Source: CAWBJO01 sp963789175 (GTDB lineage: Bacteria; Pseudomonadota; Alphaproteobacteria; Rhizobiales; Aestuariivirgaceae). Taken from it: 64,000 nucleotides of DNA. The notes under the pieces are model-generated. The model did no database searches and was not told the origin of the DNA. It saw nothing but the letters and a program-made list of their open reading frames with translations. Where the stretch lies: contig CAWBJO010000006.1 of the NCBI GenBank assembly GCA_963789175.1, positions 248,001 through 312,000 on the forward strand. Reading direction: 5' to 3'. This document shows, piece by piece, positions 16,183 to 25,264 of this stretch. The position numbers and the translations under genes were made by a program. Each line of letters opens with the position of its first letter. Within the stretch, counting starts at the first letter, position 1.

Positions 16183-17820
16183 CTAGATTTTCGGATTGTC
16201 GCTCTGCTGACGAACCGGCCTCGCTTCCGAGCCCAGCACCAGGTCGGCGCCCTTCTCCCCGATCATGATGGTCGGCGCGTTGATGTTGCCGCTTACAAGG
16301 TGCGGCATGATGGACGCATCGATGACGCGAAGGCCGGAAATTCCGCCCACCCTGAGTTCAGGGTCGACGACGGCATCTTCCCCGGTTCCCATGCGGCATG
16401 TCCCGCAGGGATGGAAGATCGTGATGCTGTCATGCCTGAGATAGTGCTCCCACTCGTCCGATGAATTCACGTTGCTCCCCGGTGCAGTCTCGCTGCGCAC
16501 GTGGTCGGCTAGGGGAGGGGTGGCGAAAATCCCCCTAATGATCTCGCACCCCCGCCTGAGGACTGCCAGGTCGTCCGGATGATCGAGCAGCCTGGGAAAG
16601 ATGCACGGCGGCTGACGGGGATCGGCGCTGCGGAGCGTGAGCCGCCCCCTGCTTTTCGGCCGGTTGACGTTCGGGATAGCCGTAACCACCGGTTCGTCGA
16701 GGACGATCAGTGCCTCGGGCGTGAGCTTGTAGCCGACCGGCGTGAACTGGATCTGGAGGTCCGGATGCTCGACCTCCGGCCGAGAGCGCACGAAGGCCGA
16801 GGCGAGGGCACCGGGCGTCGTACCCGCGCCGCGCCCGAACACCAGCCAGTTTGCACCGTGTGCGGCTTTGCGGACCCAACCCTTCTCGCTGTTGTAGGTG
16901 GGTTGATCGACGAGATAGTTGAGGTAGGCACCGACATGGTCCTGCAGGTTCCCTCCAACACCCGGCAGATCGTGCACGACCGGGATACCCAGTGCCTGCA
17001 GATCGGCGGTGGGACCGATGCCCGAGAGGAGCAGGAGCTGCGGTGATGCCACCGAACCGGCACTCAGTATGACCTCCAGCCCCGCTCGCACCTCGCGGAG
17101 AACACCGTCCCGCCCGAAATAGCTGATGCCGATGGCGCGTCGTCCGTCAAACAGCACGCGTGCGACATGGGCATGCGTCCAAATCGCGAGGTTTCTGCGG
17201 CGCCGCACCGGTCGCAGGTAGGCATCGGCGGCGCTGTGCCGCCAACCACGCCTTTGCGTCGCCTGTATGGTACCCACCCCTTCGAACGTCTGGCCCGCGA
17301 AGTCGCCGGTAGGGCGAATTCCGTAGGCCACCGATGCTGCGATGAAGAGATCGGCGAGGGGGTGCGTGGTCCTCAGATTCGAGACGCGCAGCGGACCATC
17401 CTTGCCCCGGAACGCGTCCGCACCATTCTCGTTGGACTCGCTCTTGCGGAAATAGGGGAGGACGTCCCGGTAGCCCCATCCGCGGTTGCCGAGCGCGGCC
17501 CAGCTGTCGTAGTCGCTCGCCTGGCCCCGCATGTAAACCATGGCGTTGATCGAGCTGCTGCCACCGATCACCTTGCCGCGCGGCCAGAGATCACGCCGGT
17601 CGAAGCGGGTCGGGTCCGGCTCGGTGATGTACCGCCAGTCATAGCGCGGGTTGCCGATGGCATAGAGGTCGGTTGCCGCGGGCATCTTCAAGACAGGTGA
17701 CCAATCGCGACCACCGGCTTCGAGAAGCAGTACGCGCCGACGCGGATCGGCGCTGAGCCGATTGGCGAGAACACAACCGGCAGAGCCGGCTCCGACGATG
17801 ATGTAATCGAACGTCTCCAT
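16183..17820 (-). CDS. GMC family FAD oxidoreductase (choline dehydrogenase-like)
   Basis: A 545-residue glucose-methanol-choline oxidoreductase. The FAD-binding motif YIIVGAGSAGCVLANRLS opens the protein, followed by the GMC signature 1 (RGKVIGGSSSINAMVYMRG) and signature 2 (GSVASPQLLLLSGIGP). HPCGTCRMG near the C-terminus holds the catalytic His. It should oxidise a primary or secondary alcohol and pass electrons to the respiratory chain or oxygen. It is the last gene of a seven-gene unit, 3 nt after the SDR, so an alcohol or sugar derivative handled by that cluster is its likely substrate rather than choline. Confidence 0.9.
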   Translation of the reverse strand: METFDYIIVGAGSAGCVLANRLSADPRRRVLLLEAGGRDWSPVLKMPAATDLYAIGNPRYDWRYITEPDPTRFDRRDLWPRGKVIGGSSSINAMVYMRGQASDYDSWAALGNRGWGYRDVLPYFRKSESNENGADAFRGKDGPLRVSNLRTTHPLADLFIAASVAYGIRPTGDFAGQTFEGVGTIQATQRRGWRHSAADAYLRPVRRRRNLAIWTHAHVARVLFDGRRAIGISYFGRDGVLREVRAGLEVILSAGSVASPQLLLLSGIGPTADLQALGIPVVHDLPGVGGNLQDHVGAYLNYLVDQPTYNSEKGWVRKAAHGANWLVFGRGAGTTPGALASAFVRSRPEVEHPDLQIQFTPVGYKLTPEALIVLDEPVVTAIPNVNRPKSRGRLTLRSADPRQPPCIFPRLLDHPDDLAVLRRGCEIIRGIFATPPLADHVRSETAPGSNVNSSDEWEHYLRHDSITIFHPCGTCRMGTGEDAVVDPELRVGGISGLRVIDASIMPHLVSGNINAPTIMIGEKGADLVLGSEARPVRQQSDNPKI

Positions 17821-17823
17821 GGC

Positions 17824-18612
17824 TCAGTCGGAGCCGTACGGGCCGGCCAGGAATCCTCCATCGACGGGATAGACGCCGCCGGTCAGATAGTTTGCCGCCG
17901 GCGAGCACAAAAAGACGACCGTCGCCGCCACGTCTTCCACCGTCGCAAACCGTCCCATCGGGATCCCAGCCCGCCACCGCGCCGCTTCCCCGGGTTTCGC
18001 CACGTCGCGGAACATCTCGGTATCGACAACATGCGGCAGAACCGCGTTCACGGTTATGCCGTCACGGGCGTGGTCGAGAGCGAGGACCTTGGTCAGCCCG
18101 ATCACTGCGAACTTGGTGCCGCCGTAGACGGCTCGACGCTCGAACCCGGCAACGCCGGCCGTCGAGGCGATCTGGACGATAGCACCGCCCCCGGCGCGCC
18201 TGCGCGCATGCAATACGTAGGCCCGGGCCAGGCGCACGACGCTCTTGAAGTTCAGCTCGATCAGCAGCTGGGTCGTGTCCTCGTCGATCTCCGCCGTGTC
18301 GACGTTCCACGATCGCCCGGCATTGTTGATGAGGAAGTCGACCCGGCCTCCCCAATCGATCGCCGCCTGGAATACACGCTCGGCGGTTTCGGCGCGCGTG
18401 AGGTCGCCCGTCGCCGCACTTGCCCTGCCTCCCGCGCTGTTGATGGTTTCGACGGCATGCTCGAGCTCCTTCTCAAGAACGTCGGTCAAGACGACCGTCG
18501 CCCCGAGCCGAGCCATCGCCGCTGCGATGCCCCGCCCGATGCCGCGCGCGGCTCCCGTGATCAGCGCGGTCTTGCCGGCAAACAGATCGTGCCGGAAGGT
18601 TTCGGCGATCAT
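17824..18612 (-). CDS. SDR family NAD(P)-dependent oxidoreductase
   Basis: A 262-residue classical short-chain dehydrogenase. TGAARGIGRGIA (about 18-29) is the coenzyme loop, NNAG stands near residue 93, and Ser-Tyr-Lys catalysis is seen as IASTAGVAG and YGGTKFA. D after the second strand (LTDVLEKE) suggests NAD preference. The start overlaps the end of the dehydratase gene by 4 nt (ATGA), so translation is coupled. In context it would oxidise a sugar or a deoxy-sugar-acid intermediate. Confidence 0.88.
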   Translation of the reverse strand: MIAETFRHDLFAGKTALITGAARGIGRGIAAAMARLGATVVLTDVLEKELEHAVETINSAGGRASAATGDLTRAETAERVFQAAIDWGGRVDFLINNAGRSWNVDTAEIDEDTTQLLIELNFKSVVRLARAYVLHARRRAGGGAIVQIASTAGVAGFERRAVYGGTKFAVIGLTKVLALDHARDGITVNAVLPHVVDTEMFRDVAKPGEAARWRAGIPMGRFATVEDVAATVVFLCSPAANYLTGGVYPVDGGFLAGPYGSD

Positions 18613-19781
18613 GGTGCGGGCTTCCAGGCCGTGAGCTTCGCCTCATCGATGTCGAGCCCGAGTCCCGGCCGATCGGAAGGAACGGCAAAACCGTCGGCGA
18701 GAGTGAAGACGGGTTTGCGGATGAAACCCTCGCGCCACGGCGACGGGTCCATGTCGCATTCGAAGTAGTCTCCGTTCGGCAGGGCGTAGAGGAGGTTGAT
18801 GCACGCCGCGAGGCTCACCGCCGTGCTGTAGTTCTTGCAGGTGAAGAGCAGATGCTTCATCTGCGCGTAGGCGGCGATCTTGCGGGCTTCGGTGATCCCG
18901 CCGACCTGGATCACATCGGGCTGCACGACCTGGATGGCGCCTGCATCCATCAAATGCGCGAAGTGGAATTTGTTGCTCTCGGTTTCGAAACCGGCGATGG
19001 GCACCCGCGTTCGCCGCGCGAGCTCGCGGCACCCGTCGATGTCCTCCGGCTGCGTCGGTTCCTCGAACCAGCGGATGTCGAGTGCTTCGAACTGATCGGC
19101 ATAGGCCATTGCGGTTCGCGCATCGAGCGATGTCGTGGCGTCGCACATGAGCTCGCCGTCCGCGCCGATCGCCTCGCGCGCCGCCCGGACGCGCTTGATG
19201 TCTTCCTCGAATGTGACGCGCAGGGGCGTCTCGTGGAGCGATCGTGCATGGATGGCCCGCTCGATGTTGCCGACCTTCATCTTGTAGGCCCGGAATCCCG
19301 CCGCGCGGGCCCTGGCGACTTCGGCGGCTAATTCGTCCGCGCCTTGGTCCCGGCGGTAATATCCGGACGAGGCATAGGATTTCAGGGGGCGGCCGAAGCC
19401 GCCGAGAAGCCGCCATACCGGCTGGCCGGCGGCCTTCCCGATGATGTCCCACAGCGCGATGTCGATGGCGGAGAGACACGCCAGCAGGATGCCTTTGCGG
19501 CCGTGATAGTAGGTCTGCTGATAAAGGCGTTCCCAAACGAATTCCGGCTGGAGCGGATCGAGGCCGATGGCGAGCGGCGCCAGCTCGCGCTCGATCACGG
19601 CAACGCTCGTCGCCCATGGGCCTCCCCACATCGCGGCTTCGCCCCATCCGAAAAGACCAGGCTCGTCGGTATGGACCTTCACGAGAAGGGCCTCGCGCTC
19701 CTGGTACTCGCCGCGCGCATAGGTCAGGGGATAGGGCATCCGGCAATGCAGGCTGAAGGTCTCGATTCGGCTGATCTTCAT
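18609..19781 (-). CDS. enolase-superfamily (mandelate racemase/MLE-like) acid-sugar dehydratase or isomerase
   Basis: A 390-residue member of the mandelate racemase/muconate lactonizing enzyme group. The metal ligands are D214 (LMCDATTS), E240 (WFEEP) and E266 (GFETES). K167-M-K169 is the KxK base on the second barrel strand, and D289 lies in QPDVIQVGG. The place where dehydratases normally carry the His of the His-Asp dyad reads TCKNYSTAVSLAA, so a Lys (K316) appears to replace it. Members abstract a proton alpha to a carboxylate. Context (SDRs, aldolase, ABC importer) favours an acid-sugar dehydratase, but the altered residue makes the reaction uncertain. Confidence 0.85.
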   Translation of the reverse strand: MKISRIETFSLHCRMPYPLTYARGEYQEREALLVKVHTDEPGLFGWGEAAMWGGPWATSVAVIERELAPLAIGLDPLQPEFVWERLYQQTYYHGRKGILLACLSAIDIALWDIIGKAAGQPVWRLLGGFGRPLKSYASSGYYRRDQGADELAAEVARARAAGFRAYKMKVGNIERAIHARSLHETPLRVTFEEDIKRVRAAREAIGADGELMCDATTSLDARTAMAYADQFEALDIRWFEEPTQPEDIDGCRELARRTRVPIAGFETESNKFHFAHLMDAGAIQVVQPDVIQVGGITEARKIAAYAQMKHLLFTCKNYSTAVSLAACINLLYALPNGDYFECDMDPSPWREGFIRKPVFTLADGFAVPSDRPGLGLDIDEAKLTAWKPAP

Positions 19782-19786
19782 TCGAT

Positions 19787-20815
19787 CTACTCGCTGAGAA
19801 AGACGGGCCGAGCCCGCGCGAAACTCAAGCCCACCGGCGTGCCCTCCGCGAAGCTCGAACCCGATCCGGTGCGCGCCGTCAGCGTGCCGCCGGGAAGAAG
19901 CACCGTGTATTCCGTCACGTCGCCGAGGAAGCGGGCCCGAACGATCTTCGCTTCGAGCAGCGGCGACGGCGCGACGATGTCTATGTCTTCCGGGCGGACT
20001 ACGACGGCACGTGCTCCGTTGGCGCCGTGCGATGGAAGCGCGAGTCGCACGCCGAGCTCCGTATCGAAATGTCCTGAAGCTGCGTTCGGAAGTCCCGCAA
20101 GGACGTTGGCGCTGCCGATGAAGCGGGCCACGAAGCTTGTTTGCGGTTCGTTGTAGATTGTGCGCGGCGGGGCGATCTGTTCGATGCTGCCGGAGTTCAT
20201 GACGGCGACCACATCCGAGAGCACCAGCGCCTCGCCCTGGTCATGGGTCACGAAAACCGTCGTGATGGCGAGCTCACGGACGATCCGGTGGATCTCTTCC
20301 CGCATCTCTTCGCGCAGCTTGAGATCGAGTGCCGAAAGCGGCTCGTCGAGCAACAGGAGATGCGGCTCGATTACGAGGGCCCGGGCAAGCGCGATGCGTT
20401 GCTGCTGCCCGCCCGACAGCTCGCGCGGCATGCGGTGGGCGAAGCTCTCCATGCGAACCACACCGAGGGCGCGCGTCACCCGACGCTCGCGATCGGCCCG
20501 CGGCACGTCCCGCATGTCGAGACCGAAGGCAACGTTCTCGGCGACCGAGAGATGCGGAAAAAGCGCATAGGACTGGAACACCATGCCGATGTTCCGACGC
20601 CGAGCCGGCATCGTGGTCACGTCGCGACCCTTGACCAGGATGCGGCCCGAGCTCGGCTCCTCGAAGCCTGCAATCATGCGCAGCGTCGTGGTCTTTCCGC
20701 AGCCGGAGGGACCAAGCAGGCTCAGGACCTGACCTTCCGGCACGGATAGGCCGACATCGCGGACCGCGGTGAAGCTGCCGAACGTCTTGTTGAGGGAGAC
20801 GAGTTCAATGCTCAT
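19787..20815 (-). CDS. ABC transporter ATP-binding protein (spermidine/putrescine or Fe/thiamine type, PotA-like)
   Basis: A 342-residue ATPase with Walker A GPSGCGKTTTLRMIAG, Q-loop, LSGGQQQRIALARAL signature, Walker B LLLDEPLSALD and the switch His in TVFVTHDQGEA. A C-terminal TOBE domain (about 270-340) is typical of the MOI/PotA class. It energises the two permeases encoded upstream, with the periplasmic binding protein between them and this gene. It ends 5 nt before the dehydratase start, so transporter and enzymes form one transcription unit. Confidence 0.9.
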   Translation of the reverse strand: MSIELVSLNKTFGSFTAVRDVGLSVPEGQVLSLLGPSGCGKTTTLRMIAGFEEPSSGRILVKGRDVTTMPARRRNIGMVFQSYALFPHLSVAENVAFGLDMRDVPRADRERRVTRALGVVRMESFAHRMPRELSGGQQQRIALARALVIEPHLLLLDEPLSALDLKLREEMREEIHRIVRELAITTVFVTHDQGEALVLSDVVAVMNSGSIEQIAPPRTIYNEPQTSFVARFIGSANVLAGLPNAASGHFDTELGVRLALPSHGANGARAVVVRPEDIDIVAPSPLLEAKIVRARFLGDVTEYTVLLPGGTLTARTGSGSSFAEGTPVGLSFARARPVFLSE

Positions 20816-20881
20816 GAGCGTGGGGCGATGGAAGCGCCGCCGGCGTCGATGAGCTGCGCCGGCGGACCGATGTGTCCGGAA

Positions 20882-21949
20882 CTATTTCACCCCGCTCGCC
20901 TTGGCCTTCTCCCAGACGTCGATGCCTTTCTTGTCGAAATCGGCGCCGAGATTGTACTGGAACTGGATCTTGTCGAGATTGCTCACCAGCGCATCGAGAT
21001 CCATGTCGGTCTTCGTCTTCTCGTCGAGGAGCGCGATGGCCTTGCTGTTGGCGGGTGCATAGCCGAGTTCCTTCGGCAGCCGGGCCTGGATCTCCGGGCT
21101 GAGCATGTGGTTGATGAACGCGTAGGCCGCCTTCTCGTGGGGCGCCTGGGCCACGACGCAGGGTCCGTCGTACCAGGCCGTCAGCCCTTCTTCGGGGTAG
21201 GCAACGTCGATGGCGAGACCCTTGGCTCGCGCCTGCCGATAGCTGCCGTCGTCGGAGTCGCCGATCCAGATTTCACCGCTGCCCATGAGCTGGGCCATCT
21301 GATCATTGTGCGCATAGACGGTTCGCACCTGCTGCATGTTCTCGGCGAGCTTCTTCTCGACGGCGTCCCACTGCTCCTGGCTCAACGGTCCGTACTTGTA
21401 GCCGAGGCTGAGCGCCGTGCGCCATACCTGCTCGTTCGACTTGTCGATCTTGCCGATCCTGTCCTTGAACTTGCCCGAGAACACATCCTTCCACGACGCT
21501 ATCTTGCCGCCGGTCTTCGACGCGTCGTAGGCGATCAACCCGTTCAGGCCGAAGGCGTACGTACCGCAGTAAACCTTGCCGTCGTCCTTGACTTTCTTGA
21601 CCTGCGGGAACGTGTCGGCGAGTGCCGGCACCTGGGCCTCGTCCAGCGGCGAAAGCAGGTTCTGCTTGATGGCGATATCCTCGAACCCGGCACCCAGGAA
21701 CACGACGTCGTGCGTTCCGAGGCCCGCCGCCCGGATCTTGTTCATCGCTTCCTGCTCGTCGGCATAGTAGTCGATGTTGACCTTGACGCCGTGCTTCTTC
21801 TCAAAATCGGGAAGCGCGAAGTCGATGTAGTTCCCCCAGCTCAGGATGTTGATCTCGCCGCCGATCTGTTCCTGAGCGGAACTGCCGGGGGCGGCGACGG
21901 CGAATGCCAGCACCGCCAATCCGAAGGCCGAGAATGCGCGTCTGTTCAT
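20882..21949 (-). CDS. ABC transporter periplasmic substrate-binding protein (PotD/PotF-like)
   Basis: A 355-residue type II periplasmic binding protein. The signal peptide is MNRRAFSAFGLAVLAFAVAA and further to SSAQ. INILSWGNYIDFALPDFEKKHG is the characteristic first strand of the polyamine-type binding proteins, with YYADEQEAMNKI and GEIWIGDSDDGSYRQA continuing the ligand cleft. The reading frame extends upstream without a stop into the permease gene in another frame, but the ATG at 21949 after GGGAGGA is the true start. It overlaps the permease stop by 4 nt (ATGA). The ligand need not be a polyamine; family members also take up other small charged or neutral compounds. Confidence 0.88.
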   Translation of the reverse strand: MNRRAFSAFGLAVLAFAVAAPGSSAQEQIGGEINILSWGNYIDFALPDFEKKHGVKVNIDYYADEQEAMNKIRAAGLGTHDVVFLGAGFEDIAIKQNLLSPLDEAQVPALADTFPQVKKVKDDGKVYCGTYAFGLNGLIAYDASKTGGKIASWKDVFSGKFKDRIGKIDKSNEQVWRTALSLGYKYGPLSQEQWDAVEKKLAENMQQVRTVYAHNDQMAQLMGSGEIWIGDSDDGSYRQARAKGLAIDVAYPEEGLTAWYDGPCVVAQAPHEKAAYAFINHMLSPEIQARLPKELGYAPANSKAIALLDEKTKTDMDLDALVSNLDKIQFQYNLGADFDKKGIDVWEKAKASGVK

Positions 21950-22752
21950 ATAGTCCTCCCTTTTGAATGTCCTTGTTTCCAGGTCAGCTTCAAGGCAACG
22001 AGCGTCAGGACGACGGTGGCCGCCAGGATGAGAGTGGAAACGGCGTTGATCTCCGGCGTGATTCCCACTTTCACGATGGAGTAGATCCTGATCGGCAGCG
22101 TCGTGACGCCCGCCGAGGTGAGGAAGAAGCTTACCACGAATTCGCCAATCGATATCGTAAAGCCGAACAGCAGGGCGCCCAGGATTCCAGATGCGATTCC
22201 GGGCAGCACGATGCGCTTCAGCACGGCGATTTCGCCGGCCCCGAGACCTCGGGCGGCGTCCTCGAGGTTCCGGTCGAACCGCGCGAGGCTCGCCAGGATG
22301 ATGAAGGTGCAGTAGGGCAGCGCCAGCAGCGTGTGCCCGAGGAACAGGGCCGCGAAACCCGTCTTCAGCCCCATATACCGAGCGAAGATGAGGAGCGACA
22401 CGCCCATGACGATGCCCGGCGCGACCATCGGAAGCGTCATGAGGGCGAGGAAGGCGTGCCGGCCGCGAAAGTCGTACCGCGTCACCGCGAGGGCGGCGCA
22501 GAGTCCGAGAAGCGTCGCGGCGGCGCTGGCCGCGACCCCGAGCTTGATGCTGACCCACAGGGACGCCAGCGTGCGGGTATTGGAGAAGAGGGCCGCAAAC
22601 CACTTGAGGCTGTAGGATTGAACCGGCAACGTCGTGATGGTGGCGGAATTGAAGCTTGTGAGAACCACGAGCGCAATCGGCAGGTAGACCGCTGCGAAGA
22701 TCACGGCGACGAAAATGTAGGAGATGCCGTCGGTGCGTCGCATGGATGTCAT
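21946..22752 (-). CDS. ABC transporter permease (PotC-like)
   Basis: A 268-residue integral membrane protein with about six helices, beginning SYIFVAVIFAAVYLPIALVVLTSF. The EAA loop that contacts the ATPase is RNLEDAARGLGAGEIAVLKRIVLP. It overlaps both neighbours by 4 nt (ATGA at each end), which indicates coupled translation of the four transporter genes. Confidence 0.9.
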   Translation of the reverse strand: MTSMRRTDGISYIFVAVIFAAVYLPIALVVLTSFNSATITTLPVQSYSLKWFAALFSNTRTLASLWVSIKLGVAASAAATLLGLCAALAVTRYDFRGRHAFLALMTLPMVAPGIVMGVSLLIFARYMGLKTGFAALFLGHTLLALPYCTFIILASLARFDRNLEDAARGLGAGEIAVLKRIVLPGIASGILGALLFGFTISIGEFVVSFFLTSAGVTTLPIRIYSIVKVGITPEINAVSTLILAATVVLTLVALKLTWKQGHSKGRTI

Positions 22753-23606
22753 TCCGCAAGCAGGCTGCGTTTGAGATCGATCAGGCGTGAGAAGGCCAGG
22801 AGGGCAAGGCCGATGCCGAGCAGCAGCACCACCGAGAGCGCCGAGCCGAGCGGCCAGTCGTAGCTCTGGAACGCCGTCACGATGAGGTTGCCGTACATGA
22901 TGCCCTGAAGCCCGCCGAGAAGGTTGGGAACGAGGTATTCCCCGAGCGCCGGAATGAAGGTGATGATCGATCCGGCAACGATGCCCGGCATGATGAGCGG
23001 CAGCACGATGCGGGTGAAGCGCCGGATCGGATCGGCCCCCAAATTCTCCGCTGCCTCGAGGACGGCGGGATCGAGCCGCTCCATGGAGGCGAAAATCGGG
23101 ATGAGCGTGTAGGGAAGGTAGATGTAGACCAGACCCAGCACCACCGCTCCCTTCGTAAAGAGAATGCGAAGGGGTGCTTCAATCATTCCGCTCGACAAGA
23201 GAAGCCAGTTGAGGAGGCCCGATTCCCCGATAACCAGGTTCATCGAATACGTGCGGATCAGCACGCTGACCCAACCCGGGAGGATTAGACCGACGATCAG
23301 CAGGATGCGCGTGCGCGGTGAAAAGCTTCGCGACATGGCCCAGGCAAGCGGAACGCCGATGGCAACCGAGACAACCGTCGTGGCGAAAGCCATGAGAACG
23401 GAGTTGAGAAGCGTGTTCCGGTAGAGCGGCTCGCCGAAAACGGCGGCATACTGCTCAAGCGTCAATTCCTGGACAAGCTGGTAGTCGTTGTTGACGCTCC
23501 AGAAGCTGTAGGCCGCCGTGAACAGGATCGGCAGCACGAAAAGCATGGTCAGCGCGATGAGCGGTGGCAGGAGCAGGACCGCGAGGTTCCACCGTGGCGA
23601 CGCCAT
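22749..23606 (-). CDS. ABC transporter permease (PotB-like)
   Basis: A 285-residue membrane protein with six predicted helices, starting NLAVLLLPPLIALTMLFVLP. The EAA motif reads PAVLEAAENLGADPIRRFTRIVLP. It is the first gene of the leftward unit 23606-16183 (permease, permease, binding protein, ATPase, dehydratase, SDR, GMC oxidoreductase). The promoter must lie in the 122-nt gap shared with the divergent aldolase gene. Confidence 0.9.
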   Translation of the reverse strand: MASPRWNLAVLLLPPLIALTMLFVLPILFTAAYSFWSVNNDYQLVQELTLEQYAAVFGEPLYRNTLLNSVLMAFATTVVSVAIGVPLAWAMSRSFSPRTRILLIVGLILPGWVSVLIRTYSMNLVIGESGLLNWLLLSSGMIEAPLRILFTKGAVVLGLVYIYLPYTLIPIFASMERLDPAVLEAAENLGADPIRRFTRIVLPLIMPGIVAGSIITFIPALGEYLVPNLLGGLQGIMYGNLIVTAFQSYDWPLGSALSVVLLLGIGLALLAFSRLIDLKRSLLAE

Positions 23607-23728
23607 TGCTGTACTCCAGGAGACCTACGAAGTGCGGGTGAACGGTTGCAAATATCCTAGCCGATGCCGATAGTGGCCAGAAAGCCCCTTTGGGGGAAGG
23701 GTCCCTTGCCGTTCTGACGGGAGTTGAT

Positions 23729-24469
23729 GTGACCGCTGCCGGCTCTTCGAATGTTCGTTTCGGCTTTTGGCTCGAAAGCGACTCCCACAAAGCCTGCGAG
23801 ATCGCGCGGCTCGCGGGATATGACTTCGTGGTATTCGACATGGAGCACGGAACGGTCGCGGAATCGGCGCTCGACCGCCTCGTGCCGTTCTGCCGCGCGA
23901 TCGGTCTCGAGGCGCATGTGCGCGTCGGCGAAGCCGCCCAGGCCCGCATCCAGCACGCCCTCGATATGGGCGCCGATGCCGTGATCCTGCCGCAGCTCCG
24001 CGATGTCGATCATGCGCGTCGGGCGACGGCCTTCGGAAAATATCCGCCACTCGGTTCGCGCGGCATGGGTTACAGCCGCACCCAGCGTTACGGCGCCGCC
24101 GACGATGCGTTCATCGCCGGCGAGAATGCCCGCACGCATTGCTATGCCATGATCGAGACGCCGGGCGCCCTGGATGACGCGGCGGCGATCGCGGCGCTTC
24201 CCTGCGTTGACGGATTGTTCGTCGGCCCGTCCGACCTGTCGTTGACGCGGGGCCGCGGCATGTTCGCGGCGAAAGCCGCCGACCTCGACGATCTGAAGAT
24301 GATAGCGGATGCCGCACGCCGCGCCGGGAAGCCATGGGGTGCCGCGGCTGCGGATCCGACCTATCGCCGCGCTGCCGTCGACAACGGCGCAAGCTTCCTC
24401 ACCATCGCCGATGACCTCTCGGCGCTCGTTGCCGGCTTCGCGTCGCTGATGCATGACGCCGGAAGGTAG
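23729..24469 (+). CDS. HpcH/HpaI aldolase family protein
   Basis: A roughly 246-residue class II pyruvate aldolase of the HpcH/HpaI type. FVVFDMEHGTV contains the active-site acidic residue and His, then ADAVILPQLRDVDHARRA, GSRGMGYSR, MIETPGALDD (metal-binding Glu) and VDGLFVGPSDLSL (metal Asp) follow in family order. These enzymes split 2-keto-3-deoxy acids into pyruvate or glycolaldehyde-type aldehydes. I chose the GTG at 23729, preceded by GGGAG, over an upstream TTG. It is divergent from the importer/dehydratase operon and fits as the next step after a dehydratase. Confidence 0.85.
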   Translation: MTAAGSSNVRFGFWLESDSHKACEIARLAGYDFVVFDMEHGTVAESALDRLVPFCRAIGLEAHVRVGEAAQARIQHALDMGADAVILPQLRDVDHARRATAFGKYPPLGSRGMGYSRTQRYGAADDAFIAGENARTHCYAMIETPGALDDAAAIAALPCVDGLFVGPSDLSLTRGRGMFAAKAADLDDLKMIADAARRAGKPWGAAAADPTYRRAAVDNGASFLTIADDLSALVAGFASLMHDAGR

Positions 24470-24497
24470 GCGTCCACGTCCAGCAGTGAGAAAAGCA

Positions 24498-25259
24498 ATG
24501 GTCCCTGACTTCAGTCTCTCAGGAAAGACGGCCCTCATCACCGGCGCATCGCGCGGCATCGGCCGCGCCATCGCCGAAGGTTTCTGGCGAGCCGGAGCCG
24601 ATATCGTGCTCGGCGTCCGCAATCCCGCCGATGCGGATGACCTCGTTGCCGGAGCGACCAAGGCCGGGCGGCGCGCCGTTGCAATACCCGTCGACCTCGC
24701 AGACCTGCCGGCGGCGCGGCGCTCGATCGCCGATGCGGCGAAGCGGCTCGGGCGCATCGATGTTCTCGTCAACAATGTCGGTATCGGCCCCGAGAACCTG
24801 GCCGAGGACGTCACCGAGGCGGATTTCGATTTGACGGTGGATACGAATCTCAAGGGAACGTTCTTCATCACCCAGGCGGTCGGGCGGCTGATGATCGGGC
24901 AGGGGGGCGGCGCCGTCGTCAACATCAGCTCCCAGGCCGGCACCGTGGCGCTCAGGGGCGAGTCGGTCTACTGCATGACCAAGGCCGCCATCAACCACCT
25001 GACCCGCTGCCTTGCCTTCGAATGGGCGCGTCACAAGATCAACGTCAACAGCGTGGCGCCGACCTTCATCCATACCGACGGTACGCGCCCCTATCTGTCC
25101 GACCCGGCGAACCGCGCCGCCGTGCTTAATCACATTCCTCTGGGTCGCATCGGCGAGCCGATCGACGTCGTCGGCGCCGTGGTCTTCCTTGCCTCGCCGG
25201 CGGCCGCGCTCATCACCGGCGCCAACCTCTTGGTCGACGGCGGCTGGTCGTTGGGCTAG
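24498..25259 (+). CDS. SDR family oxidoreductase
   Basis: A 253-residue classical SDR. LSGKTALITGASRGIGRAIAEGF is the coenzyme motif, NNVGIG replaces NNAG, and the catalytic set is ISSQAG followed by YCMTKAA (Tyr and Lys). The C-terminus is the usual ITGANLLVDGGWSLG. GVRNPAD after the second strand carries an Arg, which favours NADP. It begins 28 nt after the aldolase and is likely co-transcribed with it. Confidence 0.88.
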   Translation: MVPDFSLSGKTALITGASRGIGRAIAEGFWRAGADIVLGVRNPADADDLVAGATKAGRRAVAIPVDLADLPAARRSIADAAKRLGRIDVLVNNVGIGPENLAEDVTEADFDLTVDTNLKGTFFITQAVGRLMIGQGGGAVVNISSQAGTVALRGESVYCMTKAAINHLTRCLAFEWARHKINVNSVAPTFIHTDGTRPYLSDPANRAAVLNHIPLGRIGEPIDVVGAVVFLASPAAALITGANLLVDGGWSLG

Positions 25260-25264
25260 CGAGT

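Noticed and set aside
20882..22759. Apparent 625-residue fusion on the minus strand joining a permease region to the binding protein
   Set aside because: The first 270 residues are an out-of-frame reading of the permease gene; the binding protein has its own signal peptide, ribosome site and ATG at 21949.
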